The notes: generated by a model from the letters alone, not told the origin. A DNA stretch of 64,000 nt from Paenibacillus arenilitoris (GCF_014705655.1 NZ_JACXIY010000042.1:1-64000); one strand, 5' to 3'; positions 43,829 to 53,081 are shown, counted from the first letter of the stretch. Program-made: numbers and translations.

Positions 43829-43890
43829 CTATTTTTTTTGCCTGATTTTGCAAACGATTACGCCTAACCGGAAGCGTCGAAAAAATGCTC

Positions 43891-43920
43891 TTGACGCCCG
43901 TCAGTGTAAGCGCTTATAAT
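43891..43920 (+). promoter_or_regulatory. Promoter of the fructan operon with overlapping cre-like site
   Basis: TTGACG (43891-43896) and a consensus TATAAT (43915-43920) with an 18-bp spacer form a sigma-A-type promoter. TGTAAGCGCTTATA (43905-43918) overlaps the spacer and -10 and matches the catabolite-responsive-element consensus with one difference, so CcpA repression is likely. Confidence 0.8.
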
Positions 43921-43925
43921 CTAGA

Positions 43926-44020
43926 CAAACGATTACGTAAACGTTTAACTAAACGTTGGCTATGACAATTACGGCTTAAAAAAACAATATCAGGCCAAAT
44001 TCAAGGTTTACGTAAACGAT
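43926..44020 (+). promoter_or_regulatory. Operator cluster downstream of the fructan promoter
   Basis: Palindromic cores TAAACGTTTA (43938-43947) and GTTTACGTAAAC (44006-44017), plus half-site-like ACGATTACG (43929) and AAACGATTGCG (44015), lie between the promoter and the first transporter gene. They resemble the operator before the lacI-type gene (GTAAACGTTTAC) and are likely binding sites of the regulator at 42821; DNA looping between them is possible. Confidence 0.7.
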
Positions 44021-44048
44021 TGCGCAAGTGCGGAAGGTGGAATGAAAG

Positions 44049-45017
44049 ATGAAGACGGCAGAGCTGGGGGGTCTTCAGCGGCAAGAGAAGGAAAGCAGAA
44101 CGGCCGCGCGCCGCAGTAAAATCCGGGTCAAGATCAGGCAAAATTACGAGCTGTACCTGTTCATGCTCCCCGCGGTGATCATTTATCTGGTGTTCAAGTA
44201 TTACCCGATGTACGGGGTGCAAATCGCCTTTAAGGATTTCCGGGCAAGCAAGGGCATCTGGGGCAGCGAATGGGTCGGCTTCGAGCATTTTATCCGGTTT
44301 TTCGAAGCGTACAACTTTTGGCCGATTATGGAAAATACGATTTTGCTCAGCCTGTATTCCCTGGTATTCGGCTTCCCGATTCCGATTATCGTGGCGCTGA
44401 TGCTGAACCAGATGCTGGCGAAGCGGTACAAGAAATTCGTGCAGACGGTCATTTACGCGCCGCATTTTATTTCTACGGTCGTCCTGGTCGGGATGCTGGG
44501 CGTGTTCCTGTCCCCGAACAGCGGCATCGTGAACCATATCATTGCGTTTTTCGGCGGCGAGCCGGTGCTGTTCATGGCTAGCGAAGGCTGGTTCCGTCCG
44601 CTGTACGTCCTCTCCGGCATCTGGCAGGAAACGGGCTTTGCCACGATCATCTATTTGGCGGCGCTGGCGGGCGTCAATCCCGAGCTTCACGAGGCGGCCG
44701 TCATGGACGGGGCCAGCAAGTGGAAGCGGGTGAAGCACGTAGACTTGCCGAGCATTATGCCGACGATCATCATTCTGATGGTGCTGGCGCTGGGCAACGT
44801 CATGAGCGTCGGCTTCGAGAAGGCGTACCTGATGCAGAGCGACCTCAATTACGCGGCCTCGAACATTATTCCGACATACGTGTACGAGCTCGGGATCCAG
44901 AAGGCGCAGTACAGCTTCTCCGCCGCGATCGGCTTGTTCAATGCGATCATTAACGTAGTGCTTCTAGTAACGGTGAACCGGGCTGCCAAACGGCTGACGG
45001 AAACGAGCTTGTGGTAA
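44049..45017 (+). CDS. Sugar ABC importer permease (LplB/UgpA type), fructan locus
   Basis: 322 residues, ATG at 44049 with GGAAGGTGG upstream. Six membrane helices (LYLFMLPAVIIYLVFKYYPM, ILLSLYSLVFGFPIPIIVAL, VIYAPHFISTVVLVGMLGVF and others) and the EAA loop HEAAVMDGASKWKRVKHVDL (about 215) that contacts the ATPase. Together with the permease at 45032 and the binding protein at 46042 it forms a CUT1-type importer, probably for fructo-oligosaccharides or levan fragments. No ATPase gene is in the operon; such systems usually share an MsmK-like ATPase encoded elsewhere. Confidence 0.92.
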   Translation: MKTAELGGLQRQEKESRTAARRSKIRVKIRQNYELYLFMLPAVIIYLVFKYYPMYGVQIAFKDFRASKGIWGSEWVGFEHFIRFFEAYNFWPIMENTILLSLYSLVFGFPIPIIVALMLNQMLAKRYKKFVQTVIYAPHFISTVVLVGMLGVFLSPNSGIVNHIIAFFGGEPVLFMASEGWFRPLYVLSGIWQETGFATIIYLAALAGVNPELHEAAVMDGASKWKRVKHVDLPSIMPTIIILMVLALGNVMSVGFEKAYLMQSDLNYAASNIIPTYVYELGIQKAQYSFSAAIGLFNAIINVVLLVTVNRAAKRLTETSLW

Positions 45018-45031
45018 GGGGGAGAAGGGCG

Positions 45032-45928
45032 ATGAACTCGCTGCTTGCACGCAAAACGAAAGGCGATGTCCTATTCGACATCATCAACTATACGCTGCTC
45101 ACCATCGGCATGCTGCTGATTTTGTATCCGCTTTATTTTGTGCTGATCGCATCCTTCAGCGACCCGAATCTGATCTATTCCGGAGAAATATGGCTGCTGC
45201 CGAAGGGTTTGACGCTTGACGGCTACGAGCGCATCTTCGCCGATTCGGCCATCTGGGTCGGCTACGGCAACTCGCTGCTGTACGCCGTCGTAGGCACGGC
45301 GATCAGCGTCTCCATTACTTTGATGGCCGCTTATCCGCTGGCGCGCAAGGATTTTGTCGGACGCGGCGCATTTATGTGGTTCTTCATGTTCACGATGTTT
45401 TTCGGAGGCGGACTGATTCCGACCTACCTGCTGATCAAGGACCTGAACATGATCAATACGATTTGGGCGCTCGTCGTCCCCGGCGCGGCCGGCGTGTTCA
45501 ATATTATTATCGTGCGTACCTTCTTCCAAAGCACGATACCCGACGAAATGCGGGAGGCCGCCTTTATCGACGGCTGCTCGAACACGAGGTTTTTTCTCGG
45601 CATGGTGCTGCCGCTGTCCAAACCGATTATCGCCGTAATGGTGCTCTATCACGTCGTAGGCTTCTGGAACGGGTTTTTCGACGCCATGATTTATTTGAAC
45701 GAGGAATCGAAGTTTCCGCTCCAGCTCGTCCTGAGGAACATTCTGGTCCAGAATCAGGTGAACTCGAGCATGATGATCGACGTCGAATCGTATGCCGCCA
45801 AGCTTCGGGTAACGGAGCTGATCAAATACGGCGTCATCATTATCGCCAGCCTGCCGCTGCTGATCCTGTATCCATTCCTGCAGCGCTATTTCGTCAAGGG
45901 AGTCATGATCGGCTCCATTAAAGGGTAA
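45032..45928 (+). CDS. Sugar ABC importer permease (YtcP/UgpE type), fructan locus
   Basis: 298 residues. ATG at 45032 with GGGGGAGAAGGG; the in-frame GTG at 45011 lies inside the previous gene and is less likely. Membrane helices include LLTIGMLLILYPLYFVLIAS and MWFFMFTMFFGGGLIPTYLL, with the EAA loop EMREAAFIDGCSNTRFFLGM and C-terminal YFVKGVMIGSIKG, the usual ending of this permease family. Partner of the permease at 44049. Confidence 0.92.
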   Translation: MNSLLARKTKGDVLFDIINYTLLTIGMLLILYPLYFVLIASFSDPNLIYSGEIWLLPKGLTLDGYERIFADSAIWVGYGNSLLYAVVGTAISVSITLMAAYPLARKDFVGRGAFMWFFMFTMFFGGGLIPTYLLIKDLNMINTIWALVVPGAAGVFNIIIVRTFFQSTIPDEMREAAFIDGCSNTRFFLGMVLPLSKPIIAVMVLYHVVGFWNGFFDAMIYLNEESKFPLQLVLRNILVQNQVNSSMMIDVESYAAKLRVTELIKYGVIIIASLPLLILYPFLQRYFVKGVMIGSIKG

Positions 45929-46041
45929 TGGCGGCTTCGGCCGTTTGACGGCGGTTATCGCCGGGTCTCGCGTCCGAAGAGGACCGGGCCCGGATGATGA
46001 TAGATAAATAGAAAGAACCAATTAAGGGAGGATCACTACAC

Positions 46042-47676
46042 ATGAAAAAGTCAGGGTCTATCGCAGTAAGCCTGCTGCTTGGGGCAGGGCTGGCGCTTTC
46101 CGCCTGCTCCGGCGGAAACGGCAACGAGGGGGCGAACAACGGAGGCGCCAACGGCGGAACGAACGCTCCGGCCGAAGAGGGCTTCAACGAGGAAGGACTG
46201 CCGATCGTCGACGAGAAGCTGACGCTGACGATCGTATCCCCGAAAGCCGCGCTTGCTCCCGAGTATAACGAAATGGAAATTTTCAAGCGCCTGGAGGCCG
46301 ATACGAACGTTCATATCGAGTGGAACAACATTCCGGATACGGATTATGCCGAGAAGAAAAACCTGCTGCTTGCAAGCGGCGATTTGCCGGACGCCTTCTA
46401 CGCCTCGCAATTTTCCGATTATGAATTGATCACGTACGGCGAAGACGGCACGATTATTCCGCTTGAGGATCTGATCGATCAGTACGCTCCGAACCTGAAG
46501 AAGCTGCTTGAGGAAAGACCGGACATCAAAGCGGCGATTACCGCTCCGGACGGCCATATTTACGGTCTGCCGACCTGGGAGGAGAACGAGCTCGGCACGA
46601 ACCCGTTCTTCCACGTCATCAACAAGCAGTGGCTCGACAAGCTGGGACTGAAATTCCCGGAAACGCTGGACGAGTATACCGAGGCGCTCGTCGCATTCAA
46701 GACGAAGGATCCGAACGGCAACGGCAAAGCCGACGAAATTCCGCTCAGCTTCATGCATATGCAGTGGTGCATGGATATTGCCGGCCTGTTCGGCGCGTTC
46801 GGCCTGCCGGACAATCTCGAGCACCGGATCGTCCGCGACGGCAAAGTCATCTTTACCGCTACGCAGCCGGAATACAAGGAAGCGCTGAAATACTTCAACG
46901 AGAAATGGTATAAGCAAGGGCTGATCGATCCGGAATCGTTCAATCAGGACGCTCCTCAATACCTGGCCAAAGGAAAGACGCCGGATCCGACGCTCGGCTC
47001 CTACGTCTGGTGGGAAATCGAGGAGGTCGTCGGCACGGCGCAAGCCGCCAACTATGCGCTTGTTCCTCCGCTGACCGGCCCGACGGGCAAGCAGACGATC
47101 GGCAGAGGCAATGGCGGAGGCCCGGGCAGAAACGCCTTCGTCATCACGAAGGACAACGAAAATCCGGAAGTGACGATGCGCTGGATCGACCAGCAGTACG
47201 AGCCTTACATGGCCGCGCAAATCCATTGGGGCCCGATCGGCATTATTTATGAAAAAGACGCAAACGGCAAGCTCGTGAACCTGCCGCTCGAGGAAGGCGT
47301 ATCGATGGGCGAATTCCGCCAGAAGGTCGCGCCGAACGGCGCCGGCGTCATCACGGCCGAGCACTTCAGAACGATCGTCGACATGGAGCCGCGCGCTCAG
47401 CAGCGGAAGAAGGATCTGGAGCAGTACTACGAGCCGTTCATGGAAAAAGAAAACTATCCGACGATCTTCTTCGAGCCGGAAGAGCTGGATACGATCAACC
47501 AAATCGAGCCCGAGCTGATCAAATACGTGAATACGCAGCGCGCGAAATTCATCGTTGACGGCGTGGACGACAAAGCTTGGGACAGCTACGTGAAGACGGT
47601 GGAGGATATGGGTCTTGGCAAGCTGATGGAGCTGTATCAAACCGCCCTTGACCGCTACAACGCAGCGCAAAAGTAA
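46042..47676 (+). CDS. Sugar ABC importer lipoprotein binding protein, fructan locus
   Basis: 544 residues, ATG at 46042 with AAGGGAGGATC upstream. Lipoprotein signal peptide with lipobox LALSAC (Cys22), then a Gly/Asn-rich linker and a cluster B/LplA-like solute-binding domain (LTLTIVSPKAALAPEYNEME, AEKKNLLLASGDLPDAFYAS, PTWEENELGTNPFF, ADEIPLSFMHMQ). The size is typical for Paenibacillaceae oligosaccharide-binding proteins of this class. It is attached to the outer face of the membrane and delivers substrate to the two permeases. Fructan specificity is inferred from the two GH32 genes downstream. Confidence 0.93.
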   Translation: MKKSGSIAVSLLLGAGLALSACSGGNGNEGANNGGANGGTNAPAEEGFNEEGLPIVDEKLTLTIVSPKAALAPEYNEMEIFKRLEADTNVHIEWNNIPDTDYAEKKNLLLASGDLPDAFYASQFSDYELITYGEDGTIIPLEDLIDQYAPNLKKLLEERPDIKAAITAPDGHIYGLPTWEENELGTNPFFHVINKQWLDKLGLKFPETLDEYTEALVAFKTKDPNGNGKADEIPLSFMHMQWCMDIAGLFGAFGLPDNLEHRIVRDGKVIFTATQPEYKEALKYFNEKWYKQGLIDPESFNQDAPQYLAKGKTPDPTLGSYVWWEIEEVVGTAQAANYALVPPLTGPTGKQTIGRGNGGGPGRNAFVITKDNENPEVTMRWIDQQYEPYMAAQIHWGPIGIIYEKDANGKLVNLPLEEGVSMGEFRQKVAPNGAGVITAEHFRTIVDMEPRAQQRKKDLEQYYEPFMEKENYPTIFFEPEELDTINQIEPELIKYVNTQRAKFIVDGVDDKAWDSYVKTVEDMGLGKLMELYQTALDRYNAAQK

Positions 47677-47772
47677 TTGAATGAAGATACAAGCCGTGCC
47701 GGATGGAGCCGTCATTGACGGTCTCGTCCGGACCGGCCGTCATACGTTTTGGATAAGAGGAGAGAGAAACCG

Positions 47773-49284
47773 ATGAAGCATCATTTTGACCAACCGCTGC
47801 GACCGCAGTTTCATTTTACGCCGGCCTCCAATTGGCTGAACGACCCGAACGGCATGGTGTACTACGACGGGGAATACCATTTGTTCTATCAGCATCATCC
47901 GGGCAGCAGCGTATGGGGGCCGATGCATTGGGGCCATGCGGTCAGCACGGATCTTGCGCATTGGGAGCATTTCCCGATCGCCCTGTATCCCGATCATAAC
48001 GGGACGATTTTCTCGGGCAGCGCGGTCGTCGACTGGAACGATACGAGCGGCTTCTTCGACGGGAGAGCAGGGCTTGTCGCGATCTACACGCAGACGGAGA
48101 CGATACCGGGCTCGGACTTGTCCAAGCAGCGGCAGAGCGTCGCCTACAGCAAGGACAACGGGCGCACGTGGATTCCGTACGAGGGCAATCCCGTGCTTGC
48201 CGACGAGCGATTCGCGGATTTCCGCGATCCGAAGGTGTTCTGGCATGCGGGGACGGAGCAGTGGATCATGGTACTGGCGGCGGGCGACCGGCTGTTCCTC
48301 TATCGCTCGCCCGATCTGTTGGCGTGGACGTTCGCGAGCGAGTTCGGCGCGCGGGAAGGCTCGCATGACGGGGTATGGGAATGCCCGGACCTGTTCGAGC
48401 TGCCCGTCGAAGGCGGGGAAGGCGCCTCGAAGTGGGTCATGATCGTGAGCATCGGCGACGATTCGGGTTGCCCGGAAGGGTCGCGAACGCAATATTTTAC
48501 CGGCGAATTCGACGGCGTGGCGTTTACGAACGACAATCCGGCGGACACGGTGCTGTGGCTCGATCACGGCCGCGACAACTATGCGGGCGTGTCTTGGTCC
48601 GATGCGCCGGGACTGGAATCGGAGCGGCTGTTCATCGGCTGGATGAACAACTGGAAGTACGCCAATCTGATCCCGACGTCCGGCTGGCGGGGCGCGATGA
48701 CGCTGGCGCGCAAGCTGACGTTAAGACAGACTACGGAAGGGGTCCGGCTCGTGCAGATGCCGGTTGACGGCGTCAGGCAGCTGCGCCAGTCGGGCAGCGA
48801 ATGGCAAAATGAGCGCATCGGGCCGGAATCCGGCCTGCTCTGCGCGCATAGGGGAGGCTTGCTCGAGCTCGAAGCGGATTTCGAGCCGGGCACGGCATCC
48901 GAATTCGGCATCAAGCTGCTGGCAGGCGGCAAGGAAACGGTCGTCGGCTACGACGCCGTCGCCGGGGAGCTGTTCATCGACCGCTCGAATTCGGGCGTGA
49001 TCGATTTCCATGCCGAATTCGGCTGCAGGCATGCCGCGCCTTTGAAGGCAGAGGACGGACGGATCAAGCTGCAGCTGTGGCTGGACCGTTCATCGGTGGA
49101 AGTGTTTGCGGACGAAGGCGGCCTCGTTATGACTGACCAGCTGTTCCCGCCTGCAGGCTGGGACGGCGTCGAGCTGTACGCGATAGGCGGGGAGGCGCTG
49201 CTGCGCACGCTGCGCCTGTATCCGCTAAGATCGATTTACGCGCCTGAAGCCGTCGAAGCGGCGGGGGCTCGAAATGAGCGATAG
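47773..49284 (+). CDS. GH32 fructan hydrolase (levanase/exo-inulinase or sucrose-6-P hydrolase-like)
   Basis: 503 residues. ATG at 47773 with GAGGAGAGAG; the upstream in-frame ATG at 47749 lacks an RBS. Five-bladed propeller motifs: WLNDPNGMVYYDGEYHLFYQ with nucleophile Asp24, FSGSAVVDW, FRDPKVFW with Asp152 (transition-state stabiliser) and WECPDLFELP with acid/base Glu203; the C-terminal beta-sandwich ends with LWLDRSSVEVFADEGGLVMT. No signal peptide is visible, so it probably acts in the cytoplasm on imported fructo-oligosaccharides, releasing fructose that the ROK kinase at 51655 phosphorylates. This fits the importer preceding it. Confidence 0.93.
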   Translation: MKHHFDQPLRPQFHFTPASNWLNDPNGMVYYDGEYHLFYQHHPGSSVWGPMHWGHAVSTDLAHWEHFPIALYPDHNGTIFSGSAVVDWNDTSGFFDGRAGLVAIYTQTETIPGSDLSKQRQSVAYSKDNGRTWIPYEGNPVLADERFADFRDPKVFWHAGTEQWIMVLAAGDRLFLYRSPDLLAWTFASEFGAREGSHDGVWECPDLFELPVEGGEGASKWVMIVSIGDDSGCPEGSRTQYFTGEFDGVAFTNDNPADTVLWLDHGRDNYAGVSWSDAPGLESERLFIGWMNNWKYANLIPTSGWRGAMTLARKLTLRQTTEGVRLVQMPVDGVRQLRQSGSEWQNERIGPESGLLCAHRGGLLELEADFEPGTASEFGIKLLAGGKETVVGYDAVAGELFIDRSNSGVIDFHAEFGCRHAAPLKAEDGRIKLQLWLDRSSVEVFADEGGLVMTDQLFPPAGWDGVELYAIGGEALLRTLRLYPLRSIYAPEAVEAAGARNER

Positions 49285-49307
49285 AGTAACGGGGAGGAAA
49301 GATAACG

Positions 49308-51587
49308 ATGGATAACAAGATGCGGAACCGGCCGGCCGGCGGCGGCCTTGCCGCCTACTGGCCGCTGGACGAGAAGAGCGGCGCCGCGGCGCTCGATGCG
49401 GCCGGCGGGTTGGCCGACGAGGTGTCCTATGTGCTGCTTCAGGGCAGATTCACCGAGAAAGCGGACCCGCAGTGGCGCCCCGGCGTATGCGGCGGGGCTC
49501 TGCTGTTCGACGGCTATTCGACCTGGATTACGCGGAAGGCCGCCGAAGCGCCGAGGCTGGACGATGCGTTTACGATTTCCGCTTGGGTCGCTCCGCGCTC
49601 TTATGAGTGGGGAGCTGAGGGCCGGCTGTCCGCGATCGTGAACCGGCACGACCGGGAGGCTGCGGAAGGGTACGTGCTCGGCCTGTTCAGGCACGGCTCC
49701 TGGTCGCTGCAGCTCGGAGCCGGCGGACGCTGGCACGAGCTATGGTGCCTCGACCGTCCGCTGGAGAAGGGAAGATGGTCCCATATCGCCGCTACCTTCA
49801 GCAGGGAAGAAGCCGCGATGAAGCTTTATTTGAACGGCGAGCAGGTGGCCGAGCGGGAGATGCCCGCCGGCACGGCGATGAGCCCTTGCGATAGCGCGGA
49901 TTTGCTCATCGGGAAGAACAATCAGGCGACGGTGCTGGCCGAGGCGTTCCGGCATAATATGTTCGCCGGCTTGATGGACGATGTGCGCATTTACAGCCGA
50001 GCGCTGACCGTCGTCGAGATTGCCTCCGCCTATAAGGAGGCGCTGCTCCCGCATGGCGGCACCGCGCCGGAAATTCCGTCCGCCGACATCCGGCTGGACC
50101 GGAAGCCGCTCCTGCGGGACCGTCATCGGCCGCAGTACCACGCCAGCCCGCCCGTTCATTGGATGAACGAGCCGCATGCCCCGATTTATTTTGAAGGAAA
50201 CTATCATTTGTTCTACCAGCACAACCCGCAGGGCCCTTACTTTGCGCAACTTCACTGGGGACACTGGGTAAGCGAGGATATGGTGCATTGGCGGGATTTG
50301 CCGATTGCGCTGGCGCCGGAGAAGGGAGCTGTCGATCCTGACGGCGTATGGTCGGGCAGCGCCGCTTACGATGAGCACGGCGTTCCCGCCCTGTTCTTCA
50401 CGGCCGGCGACGACAGCGCTTCGCCGAACCAGCGAGTAGGGCTTGCCCGCAGCCGGTTCCGGGAGGACGGGGACAGCGACCTGACGGTTTGGGAGAAGCA
50501 CAAGGCGCCTCTGATCGTTCAGGAGAAGGGGCAGGGCATGTTCGGGGATTTCCGCGATCCGTTCGTATGGAAGGAAGACGGGCTGTGGTATTTGCTGATC
50601 GGCTCCGGCACGGACGGACAGGGAGGCACGGCGCTGGCGTATACGTCGGCCAACATGACCGACTGGACGTATCACGGGCCGTTCTATGTGAGCGATCCGT
50701 CCCGTTATCCTTACCTCGGCAACATGTGGGAGCTGCCCGTGCTGCTGCCGCTCGGCAAGGATGCTTCCGGCCGCGAGAAGCATCTGTTTCTCATCAGCCC
50801 GATCGGTCCGGGCTCAGATGTTGAAGTGTTTTATTGGATCGGGGAGTTTGACCGCGGGCAGGTCCGGTTTGTGCCGGATCATGACGAGCCTCGGCTCATC
50901 GACGTCGGGGACTTTCATTTCACCGGACCGAGCGGCATGGTCGATCCGAGAACCGGGCGCAATATCGTCTTTACGATCGCGCAGGGCGAGCGGACTCCTC
51001 AGCTGGAATACGATTCGGGCTGGGCGCATAATGCGGGGCTGCCGGTCAGCGTCTTCCTTCGTCCGGACGGCCGGCTCGGGGTAGAGCCGATCAAGGAGCT
51101 GGAGTCGCTGCGGGGCGAGCGGCTATGCTCGCTTCGGGATATGACGGTGGAAGAGGCGAACGGCGCGCTCGCGGAAGTGCGGGGCGACATGCTGGAAATT
51201 AAGGTCGAGTTCGAGGCGGAAGAGCTTCTCCCCGGCAGGCGGCTCGGCTTATGGGTTAGGCAATCCCCGTCGCGGGACGAAGAGACGCTTCTCTATTACG
51301 ACCGAGAGCGCGCCGAGCTTGGCGTCGACCGGGAGAAGGCGACGTTGTCGCCGGAGGAGCGCACGCGCGGCGTGCAGTCGGGGACGCTTGAGCTTGCGGG
51401 AGAGGCGCTGCGGCTGCATGTTTATTTGGACCGTTCCATGATCGAGGCTTACGTGAACGGGCTGAAAAGCTTGACGACGAGGGTGTATCCGAGCCGGACG
51501 GATTCGCTTGGCTTGCGGCTGGAGGGAAGCGGCGGCGCAAGGATCCGGTCATTGGACATCTGGACGATGAACTCGATATACTTATAG
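49308..51587 (+). CDS. LamG-GH32 two-domain fructan-active enzyme with altered nucleophile motif
   Basis: 759 residues, ATG at 49308 with GGGGAGGAAAG upstream. The N-terminal ~240 residues form a LamG/concanavalin-like domain (LAAYWPLDEKSGAAALDAAG, FTISAWVAPRSYEWG, MKLYLNGEQVAEREM, GLMDDVRIYSRALTVVEIAS). A GH32 domain follows: in the first motif WMNEPHAPIYFEGNYHLFYQ the usual Asp nucleophile is Glu288; FRDPFVW (Asp417) and the acid/base region MWELPVLLP (Glu475) are kept. The Asn-Pro-Asn-Gly part is also changed (EPHA). Either a distinct subfamily, such as a transferase or difructose-forming enzyme, or altered chemistry is possible. No signal peptide is seen. Follows the first GH32 gene by 23 bases. 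Confidence 0.9.
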   Translation: MDNKMRNRPAGGGLAAYWPLDEKSGAAALDAAGGLADEVSYVLLQGRFTEKADPQWRPGVCGGALLFDGYSTWITRKAAEAPRLDDAFTISAWVAPRSYEWGAEGRLSAIVNRHDREAAEGYVLGLFRHGSWSLQLGAGGRWHELWCLDRPLEKGRWSHIAATFSREEAAMKLYLNGEQVAEREMPAGTAMSPCDSADLLIGKNNQATVLAEAFRHNMFAGLMDDVRIYSRALTVVEIASAYKEALLPHGGTAPEIPSADIRLDRKPLLRDRHRPQYHASPPVHWMNEPHAPIYFEGNYHLFYQHNPQGPYFAQLHWGHWVSEDMVHWRDLPIALAPEKGAVDPDGVWSGSAAYDEHGVPALFFTAGDDSASPNQRVGLARSRFREDGDSDLTVWEKHKAPLIVQEKGQGMFGDFRDPFVWKEDGLWYLLIGSGTDGQGGTALAYTSANMTDWTYHGPFYVSDPSRYPYLGNMWELPVLLPLGKDASGREKHLFLISPIGPGSDVEVFYWIGEFDRGQVRFVPDHDEPRLIDVGDFHFTGPSGMVDPRTGRNIVFTIAQGERTPQLEYDSGWAHNAGLPVSVFLRPDGRLGVEPIKELESLRGERLCSLRDMTVEEANGALAEVRGDMLEIKVEFEAEELLPGRRLGLWVRQSPSRDEETLLYYDRERAELGVDREKATLSPEERTRGVQSGTLELAGEALRLHVYLDRSMIEAYVNGLKSLTTRVYPSRTDSLGLRLEGSGGARIRSLDIWTMNSIYL

Positions 51588-51598
51588 CATGAGCTTAA

Positions 51599-51622
51599 GG
51601 CTGCCCCTGCGGGGCAGCCGTT
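51599..51622 (+). terminator. Intercistronic hairpin before fructokinase
   Basis: A perfect 9-bp GC-rich stem (GGCTGCCCC 51599-51607 / GGGGCAGCC 51611-51619) with a 3-nt loop, followed only by GTTTG. A weak terminator or an mRNA-stability hairpin that lowers or separates fructokinase expression. Confidence 0.5.
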
Positions 51623-51654
51623 TGAGCGATATTCGGAAAGAGGAGCTAACGAGG

Positions 51655-52539
51655 ATGAGAATTGGAGCAATCGAAGCGGGCGGCACGAAGTTCGTATGCG
51701 GCATCGGCAACGAGAATGGAACGATCGAGGATCGGATCAGCTTTCCGACCGAACGCCCGGAGCGGGTCATGGAGCAGGTCGTCGCTTATTTCAAGGACAA
51801 GGGCGCGGAGGCGATCGGCATCGGCACGTTCGGGCCGATCGACATCGATCCGGCAAGCGCGACGTACGGCTGCGTAACGACGACGCCGAAGCCCGGCTGG
51901 TCGGGCTTTCCGTTCCTGGACACGCTGAAGCGGGCGTTTCCCGTGCCGTTCGGCTGGGATACGGACGTGAACGCCGCCGCTTACGGCGAAGCGGTCTGGG
52001 GCGCCGCGAAGGGAGTGGATAGCTGCGTTTATTTTACGATCGGAACCGGCATCGGCGTCGGCGTCTATTCGGAGGGCAAGCTCGTTCACGGCTTGGTGCA
52101 CCCGGAGGGCGGGCATATTTTGCCGAGGCGCCATCCGGAAGACCGCTATGAGGGGCATTGCCCGTACCACGGCGACTGCCTGGAAGGCATGGCGGCGGGC
52201 CCGGCCATCGAGCGGCGCTGGGGCGTGAAGGGCAGCGAGCTGGCGCCGGATCACCCGGCCTGGGCGATCGAGGCGTATTATCTCGGACAGGCCGTGACGT
52301 CGACGGTCCTGCTGTTGTCTCCGAAGCGGGTCATCATGGGCGGCGGCGTCATGCACCAGAAGCAGCTGCTGCCGCTGATCCGCGCCGAGGTAAGCCGCAA
52401 CTTGAACGGCTACGTCAGCGCGGCGCCGCTGCTTGCCGGCATCGACGATTACATCGTCTCGCCGGGACTGGGCGATAACGCCGGCTTATGCGGCGCGCTC
52501 GCCCTCGGGCTGGCGGCGCTTGAGCAAAGCCGCGGCTAG
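51655..52539 (+). CDS. ROK-family fructokinase
   Basis: 294 residues. ATG at 51655 with GAGGAGC at 51640-51646; the longer frame from 51589 starts inside the hairpin region. MRIGAIEAGGTKFVCGIG (1-18) is the phosphate-binding motif; GTFGPIDIDP, TDVNAAAYGEAVWGAAKG, FTIGTGIGVGVYSEGKLVHG and the ROK zinc site HPEGGH...CPYHGDCLEGMAAG (His/Cys ligands) are all present, matching GmuE/YdhR-type fructokinases. It phosphorylates fructose released by the GH32 enzymes to fructose-6-phosphate. Last gene of the fructan operon. Confidence 0.93.
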   Translation: MRIGAIEAGGTKFVCGIGNENGTIEDRISFPTERPERVMEQVVAYFKDKGAEAIGIGTFGPIDIDPASATYGCVTTTPKPGWSGFPFLDTLKRAFPVPFGWDTDVNAAAYGEAVWGAAKGVDSCVYFTIGTGIGVGVYSEGKLVHGLVHPEGGHILPRRHPEDRYEGHCPYHGDCLEGMAAGPAIERRWGVKGSELAPDHPAWAIEAYYLGQAVTSTVLLLSPKRVIMGGGVMHQKQLLPLIRAEVSRNLNGYVSAAPLLAGIDDYIVSPGLGDNAGLCGALALGLAALEQSRG

Positions 52540-52560
52540 GCGCTGCCTATTCGGCAGACG

Positions 52561-52594
52561 AAACGGGACATCCTACGGGATGGCCCGTTTTTAT
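52561..52594 (+). terminator. Terminator of the fructan operon
   Basis: Stem AAACGGGaCATCC with GGATGgCCCGTTT (mispairs or bulge at lower-case positions), ending TTTTTATTT, 22 bases after the fructokinase stop. Confidence 0.8.
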
Positions 52595-53081
52595 TTGAGC
52601 AGGCAGGGGACATCGGCCTCGCTACCTGGGGGAAACCTCCTCAACCGAAGCCTGCGCTCTCGACCCTAAGAGCGATTCTACACTTATTGCCAACTCAGAG
52701 CCAATCTTCCACGCCGCCAGAGCGCCATAAGTGCGTATTCGCACTTATTTGCCAGACTAACTGGTTACTTGGGCGCAACCAAGCGGCGCATCCTGCCGCA
52801 CACCCCGCAAAGTGCCGCCCGACTCATCACGCCCAGCCGCGCATCCTGCCGCGCAATGCCAAGCGGAGCCTCCCAACTGCTTCCCAGCAGGCTTATCCGG
52901 CGCACACAAAACCCCATTTTCGCGGAAAAAGAGTAGCATCACAAAAAATGCATGCCCGCTTTCGCGGAACATGCAGACCGTCGCAAGAAGTGAAGATTTC
53001 GCAGCGACCGCCCGCCGTGATAGGTTGGGTCTGCGGGCCACGGACCGCAACAACCGCAACATTAGAAAGGGGGAAACTACA
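52595..53081. other. Intergenic region with several short repeats
   Basis: No convincing gene. It contains a perfect hairpin ATAAGTGCG-TATT-CGCACTTAT (52727-52748), two copies of CACTTATT(T)GCCA (52681, 52742) and two of TTTCGCGGAA (52918, 52960). A frame open from 52812 into the permease gene has random-like composition before 53082. The promoter of the second importer operon should lie here but was not clearly seen. Confidence 0.45.

Noticed and set aside
46051..47715. 554-codon frame antisense to the fructan binding-protein gene
   Set aside because: High-GC shadow of a well-supported lipoprotein gene; His/Arg/Val-rich composition typical of antisense frames.
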